From: Mesocentrotus franciscanus
Lineage: Eukaryota; Echinodermata; Echinoidea; Camarodonta; Strongylocentrotidae
NCBI GenBank assembly: GCA_037976565.1
Contig: CP137667.1
Coordinates: 2,306,390-2,370,389 of the forward strand
Length of the DNA: 64,000 nucleotides
Direction: 5' to 3'
Both the position numbers and the translations under genes were made by a program. How positions within the stretch are numbered: position 1 is the stretch's first letter; each line of letters opens with the position of its first letter. A model generated the notes under the pieces. That model was not told the origin of the DNA. It was given only the letters and a program-made list of their open reading frames with translations, and ran no database searches. Shown one piece after another: positions 11,701-22,100 of this stretch.

Positions 11701-12298
11701 TTAAGAGAAGCAATGTTTCGTGAATTGTCAAAAGTAGCTTTGCTTTTGCTTCGGGTTCCTTTCCACGTAATATATTCAGATAGTAGCTGTGCTATGTAAA
11801 TGGACATACATGTATTATTATATTAATTAGAAATCACTTTCTTGTTTGAACTCATTTCTTATATCATTTAACCCCTCAATCAGACCCATCTTCTACAGAG
11901 CTGCAAGCCCTACAATCAGTTGCCAACTTTCTTCACAGACATGCATGATTGAAATGAAGATACAGTCGATGTTAACCTCGTGCACATTTTAGAGTACAGT
12001 CATGCCTGTTTTTGTGACCACTTCTATATAATAAAGGCCACCTGTGTATAATGGCCATATAGTTTGTCTCCCTAAAGAAAGAAATGTGTTTTGTAGAACC
12101 TGTCCAGAAAGACCACTTGCCTACAGTGGCCACTTTTACTGTTTTCCTTGGGTGACCTTAAAATGTCAGGTTTGACTGTACATGTGTATATATTTCCTAG
12201 TTTTGTTCATGATCTTGTAATGATGATCTGTCAAAATCTGAATACTATAAAAGTGCACTGAACTAATTTCCTTTTTACATGTCTTTCATTGAACACAG

Positions 12299-12735
12299 CT
12301 TTCATTGGATCTCTTGATGAAGCTATCCCACGATGCATGAGGAGAGGTCACAGAGGTCATAGCTGAAGTCATCCAAATCATCAACTCTCTTGATAAACAT
12401 GAACCCTTACAACCAATCACGACTAGGGAAGATTGTTAAGCAGCTATCCCATGATGCATCAGGAGAGGTCACAGAGGTCATAGCTGAAATCATCCAAATC
12501 ATCAACTCTCTTGATAAACATGAACCCTAACAACCAATCACCAATAGGGAAGATTTTGAAGCAGCTATCCCATGATGCATCAGGAGAGGTCACAGAGGTC
12601 ATAGCTGAAATCATCCAAATCATCAACTCTCTTGATAAACATGAACCCTAACAACCAATCACCAATAGGGGAGATTTTGAAGCAGCTATCCCATGATGCA
12701 TCAGGAGAGGTCACAGAGGTCACAGCTGAAATCTT
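12299..12735 (+). repeat. 121-bp tandem repeat carrying an exon-like reading frame
   Basis: About 3.5 copies of a 121-bp unit. Each unit holds GGAGAGGTCACAGAGGTCA and ATCATCAACTCTCTTGATAA. The array follows an acceptor (TTCATTGAACACAG at 12298). In the frame continuing from 11322-11432, copy 1 reads LSLDLLMKLSHDA and then hits TGA (12338-12340). Later copies have TCA there and read KQLSHDASGEVTEVIAEIIQ, IINSLDKHEP, stop. So a terminal-exon-like sequence has been tandemly multiplied and copy 1 carries a nonsense change relative to its sisters. Confidence 0.6.
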
Positions 12736-12739
12736 GTAT

Positions 12740-13670
12740 ACAACCTTGTGAAAATGAAAATTGCAATACCCCTTTCATAAACACTCATGTGTGAATTATA
12801 ACAACCTAATAGGTTTTCACACATAGCTGCCAAACATTCCTATTTTGGGGGCCTTCAAACTGTTTTCCTGAATAAAAATCTGTAGTCATGACAGGATAAG
12901 AAATTAATGGTTTCCTAATTTTAGCTTCGAAGGTTGGCTGGTCTGATATCAGTATCATTACGGGTCACTTCATATCCAGCAGCATTGTCATGAAGGTGAA
13001 TGTAGCAGAATCCTGGAAACATGACATCAACCGATGTGTGTGACAATACTTTGATTAATTGATCAATTGAATTTACTATCGATACAAGCCTCTTTGTCAC
13101 TGAGCCGAGACCTCTACTTAAGCTTGACTTACGTGTATGACTCTGTATTTCTTGCATTCTCTTTCCACTTTTCAATCTCTTTCCACTTTTCAATATAAAA
13201 CAAATCACTCAAAACCAAGATGCATAACTTAATGCTCAGTAAAATTACAACATAATGTACATGTACTTAAATTATATATCAATTTTAAAGACAAAGCCAG
13301 GTGAATGTAAATCTTGGTTTACTTTTAATCAGTTTATTACGCAGTACTACATGTATAATGTGAATACAGAGTAAGCCTTTTAGTTTGAATCTAGTTGGCA
13401 CTTTCATATTTTCCTTTAATATTCACAGAACGTTTAATATCAAGATAGAATAATCACTCTCAATCAAGGTACACTGCAACAAAATCACCTTTTTCTCTCC
13501 TTTTGAAACAAAAACTACCACCCGAGTATCATGAAATGCACCTGGGAGCATTAACTTAATAATGATTATGATTTCATAACATTTCTATATACGAGCATGT
13601 GTCAAGATTCATCACTGTGTGTTTCTAAATGTTGGTACAAATGACCTTTGCTTTAATCATGTGCTGAGTA
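12740..13670. repeat. Duplicated segment, copy 1 (13140-13400); rest no gene
   Basis: 13140-13400 matches 21585-21800: both contain TTCTTGCATTCTCTTTCCAC, ATGCATAACTTAATGCTCAG, TAAAATTAC and AATCAGTTTATTA blocks in the same order and strand. A minus-strand frame at 12921-13208 ends in CYIHLHDNAAGYEVTRND but it spans this duplicated repeat and lacks splice support. Confidence 0.55.
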
Positions 13671-13674
13671 GAAC

Positions 13675-14489
13675 TGGGGGGTGTTTCACAAAGACTAAGA
13701 TCGACTTTAAAGTGACTCAGTAACATTGTTGAAGGTTGACGAAAAAAACTGTAATTTTTGTATGAAATGTTACTTATTATATTCCTCCTACTGTACTCAA
13801 CCCTCTAACATGCAAAAAATCCTGAAAAAATTCTCAAACCACAAAGATATTTATGGTTTTCTTTGAAGGCGTTGCAAGCGATGCCCTCTAACAGTGAATT
13901 CTCCCAAACAATTTTTGAATTTTTCCAACAGTTTTGTTATGAAAATAGGACATAAATCAGGCTTTTAAAAATCTTTCAACACATGTTTGGAATGGTATAT
14001 AGAGCCAATTCATTGCTTTGAGACGTTTGACATTCACCTAAAATTTAATTAAATTATAGTAATATAGTTGGGAGAATTCAGAAATCGATCAAATCATTTT
14101 TTTTCCAATTGTTATCATTAATAATGGTCTGTTTTCACTCAAATATTCAGATTATCTTTAAATGTACATCTAGCATTGAAGTTACTACCTTAACACCATT
14201 TTCTCTCATCTGAACAACGTTAAGTAGTCCCTTTAATTTGGACTTAACAATGGCAGGCCGTTCATGATACTGTTTGCTCTCACCATATACTGGCATTGGT
14301 CTCTCAAGGGACGTATAAATCGTGGTCACAAATGTACAGAATTTACATTTCTTGATAGTTCATTATTGAAAGAAAAAATATTATCTAAAGATCATAATTG
14401 AGAGACGGTGAGAGCAACCAGTGGCATGAATGGCCTGCCATAGTTAAGTCCAACTTAAAGTCGATCTTAGTCTTTGTGAAACACCCCCC
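13675..14489. mobile_element. Terminal-inverted-repeat element, family B, long copy
   Basis: Left GGGGTGTTTCACAAAGACTA then AGATCGACTTTAA; right TTAAAGTCGATCTTAG then TCTTTGTGAAACACCCCCC. Shared family interior (GTATACTGGCATTGGTCTCTCA near 14285, GGCCTGCCATAGTTAAG near 14430). Shorter relatives are at 37331-37622 and 62149-62650. No transposase frame. Confidence 0.8.
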
Positions 14490-15963
14490 AGGCATAGTAG
14501 CATGTGCAGACCAAGCTGGGGAGGCTCCCCAAGGAGTGGGATAGTGTGCGCTCTTGGTTCTGCATCGGTTAGGATCCAAAGACCAGAGGAATAATAAATT
14601 GGGAGACAAAAGGGCTTTGAGCATCTTGTGATAGGATATTTCATATTACTATGTATGTAAAGAGCAATCTAAATTTAAAGGCAAAATTTTGAGTAAAGAG
14701 TCAGAAAATACAGAGAACCACAAATGGTAATTGGACAATCTTCATAGTGCAGGAGAAGTATTTTGGAGATGTTCTTTTTGGTAGAAAGTTAAATACCGGT
14801 AGTGTGTGGAATAAATCCTAGAATTAAATGTACATAATTTCATTTATAAGTACATCCTCAAAAGTTGCTCCATCACAGTATGACTCTTAAAGAGATGTCG
14901 TTCACTTTTCATATTTGTTTAATGAGAGCCAAATGGGCGTTGATTTATCATTTAATCCAGAGTTAGCGTCCTACCAACTCCTGTACATTGTACTGTATAC
15001 AACATTAGAGTTCTAAACATTATATACAATTTTGTCATTTGTCTGTAAATAAAATTATAAATATAAAACATTGTATCACTTCCGATGTCTCCTTGATCCC
15101 ATGGCGTTTCAGTTCAGTGTATACCCAAGCAGTAACTGTGAGCCATTGCAACACACCATATGATCAGGTTTTCAAATAACATCAACTTCACAACTATAGG
15201 TTAACAAACTGGAAATGCACAAGTTGAACCAACAAAAGTGAATTAAGTGTTCATAAAAAGGTTAACATAAAGGAATCTTGCAAATAATGAATAATGAATA
15301 ATAAAATAGTTGCCTCATTATGAGCTGAAAAAAAGTGACAGGGAAACTCGCAATCGAGTTTCATTGGCCTTATATATAACATGATTCCATTACCAGCCAA
15401 GCAGAGTAGGGGTTGCTCCCTGGAGTCAACATGAATCCCTCTCCAATCTTTCAGTTCTCTCAACCAAGCTTCTTGACAGAAAAATATTTTGTCTTATTCC
15501 AAGTTGAGGTAATTGTGTTCTTGCAGCATTCCAGATGGATGATTTAGGAGAATCACAGCAATTTGTAGGTTGGATGTAAGCACTGAGATATACAGTCAAA
15601 TCTGGTTTAGTGACCACCCGTCTACAAAAATCACATTTTTTGTTTCCCTTGAAAAGGGTTTCTCATTGAAACATGTACTAAAGAGACCACCTGCCTATAA
15701 GCACCACTTTTCTTGTCTCCCTTGGGTGGTCTTTATGGACAGGTTTCACTGTATTACCTTTCTTAGTATACTTCTTGGTACCCTTTTTGTAAGACTTTGC
15801 TCAGGCAAGAATCCTCCCGCTTCACAGGGTGAGACTCATATGATATGTCCAAGGGTCTATCCATCTTCCCCTACACTGTATAGAGATTATTATGATCTCA
15901 TCTTTATAGGACAAAACTATTACGATTTGTCCAAATGTCTTTGCATCTCCTAACCTGCATCAA
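14490..15963. other. MRPL40 3' flank; one small palindromic element
   Basis: No further coding exon seen downstream of the MRPL40 stop. At 15593-15752 lies a small inverted-repeat element (ACAGTCAAATCTGG ... CAGGTTTCACTGT) whose interior reads like GACCACC ... CCCTTGGGTGGTC. Related pieces occur at about 9655-9690, 10130-10215, 12000-12180, 38700-38780 and 63160-63335. Confidence 0.55.
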
Positions 15964-16150
15964 TCATTTATACTGCTTGGTAACATCTATATAATCTCCA
16001 TCTGGACTGACCGCTGAGTAGTCATCTACAGGCGGTGTGTATGTAGGACCAGTGATTAGGACAGGAAACAAGCGTGGATCTCTCTGGATAGCAGCTTGAT
16101 AAAGCTCTTCAGACTCTAATCTCAGCTCCTCGAGGGCTTTCGTCTGTGAT
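15964..16150 (-). CDS. MRPL40: MRPL40 coding exon 4 (C-terminus)
   Basis: Acceptor ACTCCACCCCTCAG|ATCACAG; stop TGA at 15964-15966. Encodes SQTKALEELRLESEELYQAA, IQRDPRLFPVLITGPTY, TPPVDDYSAVSPDGDY, IDVTKQYK. The RDPxLFP and GPxYTPP blocks are conserved in animal MRPL40. Confidence 0.93.
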
Positions 16151-19100
16151 CTGAGGGGTGGAGTAAAATAGTCAAAAATATTTACTGGTTATTGATAAAT
16201 ATCATGACTCAAATTTCAGCGCCTGTGAGCTTTTGTCTGGGATCTGAGGGTTGGAGTAATTTTTAATCCAGGTTTGCACAGTTAACTGCCACTTTCTTTT
16301 GTCTTGTCTTGTCTTGATTTGACTGCACTAACTCGATTGCTTTCTTGATTAGACTGCACTAACCCGATTGATTTCTTGATTAGACTGCACTAACTCGATT
16401 GCTTTCTTGATTTGACTGCACTAACTCGATTGCTTTCTTGATTAGACTGCACTAACCCGATTGATTTCTTGATTAGACTGCACTAACTCGATTGCTTTCT
16501 TGATTAGACTGCACTAACCCGATTGATTTCTTGATTTGACTGCACTAACTCGATTGCTTTCTTGATTAGACTGCACTAACCCGATTGATTTCTTGATTAG
16601 ACTGCACTAACCCGATTGATTTCTTGATTAGACTGCACTAACCCGATTGCACTAACCTGATTGCATTCTTGATTAGACTGCACTAACCGGATTGCTTTCT
16701 TGATTAGACTGCACTAACCTGATTGATTTCTTGATTAGACTGCACTAACCTGATTGCTTTCTTGATTAGACTGCACTAACCCGATTGATTTCTTGATTAG
16801 ACTGCACTAACTCGATTGATTTCTTGATTAGACTGCACTAACCCGATTGATTTCTTGATTAGACTGCACTAACCCGATTGATTTCTTGATTAGACTGCAC
16901 TAACCCGATTGATTTCTTGATTAGACTGCACTAACCTGATTGCTTTCTTGATTAGACTGCACTACCCCGATTGATTTCTTGATTAGACTGCACTAACCCG
17001 ATTGATTTCTTGATTAGACTGCACTAACCTGATTGCTTTCTTGATTAGACTGCACTAACCTGATTGCTTTCTTGATTAGACTGCACTAACCCGATTGATT
17101 TCTTGATTAGACTGCACTAACCCGATTGATTTCTTGATTAGACTGCACTAACCTGATTGCTTTCTTGATTAGACTGCACTAACCGGATTGCTTTCTTGAT
17201 TAGACTGCACTAACCTGATTGCATTCTTGATTAGACTGCACTAACCGGATTGCTTTCTTGATTAGACTGCACTAACCTGATTGCATTCTTGATTAGACTG
17301 CACTAACCGGATTGCTTTCTTGATTAGACTGCACTAACCTGATTGCTTTCTTGATTAGACTGCACTAACCTGATTGCATTCTTGATTAGACTGCACTAAC
17401 CGGATTGCTTTCTTGATTAGACTGCACTAACCTGATTGCTTTCTTGATTAGACTGCACTAACCGGATTGCTTTCTTGAATTAGACCGCACTAACCTGATT
17501 GCTTTCTTGATTAGACTGCACTAACCCGATTGCTTTCTTGATTAGACTGCACTAACTCGATTGCATTCTTGATTAGACTGCACTAACCGGATTGCTTTCT
17601 TGATTAGAATGCACTTACCTGATTGCTTTCTTGATGATGTTAGTTTCCGTCACATGCTGCTGGAATTTATAACGAGACCACGCCTTCTGCAAACGAGCTC
17701 TTTCTTCAGATGTTTCAGAGTCTGTTTCACTGTCATCTCTCTTTCTGCAAGAAAACAAATTATTTATGATTTATGCCTTTTTTTCAATTGGCAACAATGT
17801 TACATGTATTTTCCTTTTCTTACAACAATTTCTTCATGAAAAGCTGTGAATTTGAAAACAATTTGTTTGTAAAAGAACAAAGGCAAACGGTCCAGTAAAA
17901 ATGCAAAGATTGACAATCACTATGGTTCTTTATGGCAAAACAGTAAATTTTATGTGTACAACATTTTATCAAGGATTTAAAGCTTATTTCCTTCTTAGAA
18001 ACTCTTAACATCAAAAACCATTTGGTAATTATGCAGTTAACACTACATAACTCGTAGTCACACAAGTCTAATTTTACCTTAAAATATTAAGTCAAATCAA
18101 TTTTTTTTGTACCGAACTACCGTAAATCTCCGTGTATAAGGCGCACTTTTTTTCCGTCGGGGAAAAATCAAAAGTCGGGGGTGCGCCTAATACACAGGTA
18201 CAGGATATTTTGAGTCCTCAAAATGCTACTTTTTAGTGGTTCCGAAAATCTCTGTGTCTCAACATGAATCACATAATGCGAATAAAGAATAGGATCTACT
18301 ATTTGAAGTTAAACTACGTTCCTAATTTGAAGGGAAGAGAGTTTTTTTTTTTTTTTTTTTCAGTCTCGATAAATTATGCCCCTTCACAAAGCACTTTGCC
18401 GGCGAAGCTCTCCCGTGTCTCCAGCTCACTCACCTGTATACTGCAGCTTACTTACACGGGGGATATCGACTCGCCACTCGAAATCTAGCCTGTCCAAATT
18501 TCGGTTTGGACTCGGGAGGAACATTTTTCTGTCATCTTTAGTTTTAAAAACAACATTGTTACAATCTTTTTTACTTTGACTTTTTGACTGTAAAGTCGTA
18601 ATAAATAAAAGTTCTTCCCAATTCCCTGCATCATGCCTTGGGTTTCCGAACGGGACTGCACGCTGAAATAAGAGACGAATCTGAGATGGTGTCGGCAAAA
18701 AAGCAAACCCAAAAGGAAAAAAAAAAAAAATTTTTTTTTTTTTTTAAATCTCAAAAATAGGGGTGCGCCTTATACACAGGTGCGCCTTATACACGGAGAT
18801 TTACGGTATGCAAAATTTGTTCTATTTACACTTGCAGCCCCAATAGATTCGAATTTTTAATACTGTATGTAGAGTTAATAACTGTACAACAAAAACTGAC
18901 GATGGCAGATCATGGCACCCTCCCCGACAGAACGATGACAGACGATGATACCCTCCCCGACAGAACTCCCCTGACACCGGATGAAATACATGACCTCATG
19001 TACTTCTGCCTCAACTCAACTTCCTTCAAATGGCGAGACAATTACTACCAGCAACTTCAAGGCGCAGCCATGAGATCGCCTCTTTCACCTGTTATAGCCA

Positions 19101-22100
19101 ATATCTTCATGGAACACTTCGAAACAACGGCATTCCAGACTCTCTCACTACGCCCTTCTTTCTGGCTCTGATACGTCGACGACACATTCGTCATCTGGCC
19201 TCATAGAAGACTTGGCTTAGACCACTTCCTCGCCCACATCAACCAGCATCACCCGAGCATCAATTTCACCATGGAGACTGAGCAAAACAACAGCATCCCC
19301 TTCCTAGACGTCCGCGTTACCAAATCACCATCCGGCAAGCCCGCTCACCAAGTCTACAGGAAACCCATGCACACCGATAGATATCTTCACTACAGATCCT
19401 TCCACCATCCAGCCGTACTACAATCAGTCCCCAACACCCTCATCCGCCGAGCCCATGAACTCAGCGATGCTGACCATCTAGACCAGGAAATCCAGCACGT
19501 CACCACAGCTCTAACTACTATCAACAAATACCAAAGACATAAGATCAAGTCTAGGATTCCAGCCAGAAAGCCCCCAGCCAACACCAGCCCTGAAGAGATC
19601 CAACCCGCAGCAACTCCACCGAAACAAACTGTTGTTCTACCCTATATTGGCCAAGCCTCTCACAAGATTCAACGCATCCTTCAAGCAGCAGACATCCAAG
19701 TTCGGCACAGTTCCTCCAACAAAATTCAATCGATACTCCACTCCCACAAAGACAAGCATCCAAACCACAAGAAAGCGGGAGTCTACAAGATACCATGCGA
19801 ATGTGGAAAAGTGTACATTGGTGAAACTGGGAGAAATCTGGAAACTAGACTCAAGGAACACAAAACCAGCTTCAGACTCAGCAATTGGGACAAGTCCGCC
19901 ATCGTCAAACACGCCCAACAACACGAACACACCATCGAATGGGACAACAGTCATCTCATCTCCATAATGAAGCACTGGCACACACGCCGAATCCGAGAAG
20001 CCATCGAAATTCACCGCCACAAGACCATGCCCCAAGACTCAGGATTATACATCAACGACATCTGGAAACCCCTCATCAACAAGTACCCGGTGACGCCTCC
20101 ACCACCGCCTACACCTCCACTGCAGGCACCTGTACATCAAACACCGCCATGCACCGGCTCAACCTACAAAACAGCCGCCAGCCCCACAGCTACAATGCAT
20201 AGCAGACGACAGCAGACTACAATGCCGCCTACGTCGGGGAAACACACAGCGTCTCGCCGACACCACAACGCCACCTACGGTGGGTACACACACAGCATCC
20301 CGCCGACACCACAACGCCGCCTACATCGGGGACACACACAGCGTCTCACCGACTCCACACCCCACTCATGGATTCGAAGCACACCCAAGTCCGCAACCCG
20401 AAGACTCCAGCCCAGACGGATAAGCAGCCCACTCAAGTCCACAACCCGGTGACTCAAACCCACACGGTCACGTATAGTTCCCCCATGTCCGCAACCCGGT
20501 GACTTAAGCTCACAAACGCCAGCTATTCCCCACTCCTGACGACGGATAGTCAACCTGTTCGAAACGTCGAGCCACTCCTACCATCCATCCTCTCCAACCG
20601 GCGCTATAGTTCTCCTTAGAACTATATGCTAAGAAAGATAACCAACAGTCTTTTTCAAGACTACACCAACAGTCCTTTTCAGGACTACACACCCTCAAGA
20701 AAGAATACCGAGAGTCCTTTTCAGGACTCCTCAATCCTCCCCCTCTCTCACATGGTGCAACCGCAAGACTACTGTATAAAAACTGACGAGTGTGTGTGCA
20801 GCAATTTCTAATCTTTCAAATGCATTCAGTATTATGTTCAAGGCTGTGAATCAAAAGATATTGAGCCAAACCATGAAATCTGGGCATCTACCACCATGAT
20901 AGTTCTACTTTCCTTATGAAGCAAGGAGCCACTTTATTATTATTATTTATTTATTTATTTTTTTTTAAAGGTATTACAAAGTTTTGGTATAGGGTCATTA
21001 ATTTGGTTCTAATGAACATATTGGAAGCATATGCGATTTAACAATATTCAATGATTGTTGTCGCGGTTGAAATCGAGTCTAAAGTGATGAAATTGTAAAT
21101 AATAAACTTGTTATGTTGTATAGCGCCCTCTCAAGACTGATATTACTTTAGCTTTGAAACAATGTTTTTTTACTACAATCGACCGATTTGCTATTCCCGT
21201 TTCGAAATTATATAGCAGAACTGCATATTTTGAGATTTGCATGGTTACAGCTACCATGAAATGGCCTTAGGCGCTATTTGAAATATTTGAAATTTACCGG
21301 GAGCACCGGTAAATTTTGATTATTCAATTTGCTCGAAAGCAGAAGTGTTTTAGGGGCTAAATTTGTTAGTGCTTATAATTCATCCACAGGGGCATCCAAA
21401 TATATCAAAAATTTAAAGAATTACTCTCCATCCAATTTCAGAATTTCCCCAAACTTTGCATTACCTTTAAATACTAACGAATATTTTGCAAGCAATTAAT
21501 TGTTGCTTCATTGGTACAACCTTCCAAAAAGCTGACAGATGGCCATCAACAATTTTTTTTTCAAATACATGTACACAACGACTCAGGATTTCTTGCATTC
21601 TCTTTCCACTTTCCAAGGAAAAACAATCACTCAAACCAAGATCTAGATGCATAACTTAATGCTCAGTAAAATTACTGTACACTTACATTGTATATCATTT
21701 AAGGACAAAGCAAGGTAGAGTTTTGGTTTTAATCAGTTTATTATGCAGCACTACATGAACATGTTTAATGTGAACACAGAAATAGCCATTTGGTTTGAAT
21801 CTGAAGATGCTAGCACCCGCGATGACCTCAGGTTCCCATAACTCAATTTTTTTTTTAAAGGTCCTTCTCTTTGGGACAATCTCCCTCCTGCACTAAGAAT
21901 CTGCCCATCGTTTAATTCTTTTAAACGCTGTTATAAATCCCATCCTTAAAGTTTGTATTTTAAATGTGAAATGTTTTATATTGCATGCTTGTTTCTTTGT
22001 TCTATTTGTTTGTCTCTTCGTTTGTTATAATTATACATGTATGTATTGTCAATTTTGGGGTCAACGAACTATAAGGCTATTAATAGCTCTTTTTTGTTGA

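Noticed and set aside
12921..13208. Minus-strand ORF ending in CYIHLHDNAAGYEVTRND as a gene exon
   Set aside because: Half of it is the duplicated segment shared with 21585-21800; no supported donor or acceptor and no family recognised.
16313..17618. CRISPR-like regular repeats
   Set aside because: Tandem without spacers, in an intron of a eukaryotic gene; a minisatellite.
19632..20553. Overlapping ORFs in other frames of the Penelope-like element
   Set aside because: GC-rich coding sequence of the element gives open shadows; the RT/GIY-YIG frame explains the region.
20536..20568. Hammerhead-ribozyme-like core CTGACGA ... GAAAC ... GTC in the Penelope-like element
   Set aside because: Some Penelope-like elements carry hammerheads, but here the stem II closing pair would be C opposite C and the stem is only 3 bp with wobble pairs; not supported.
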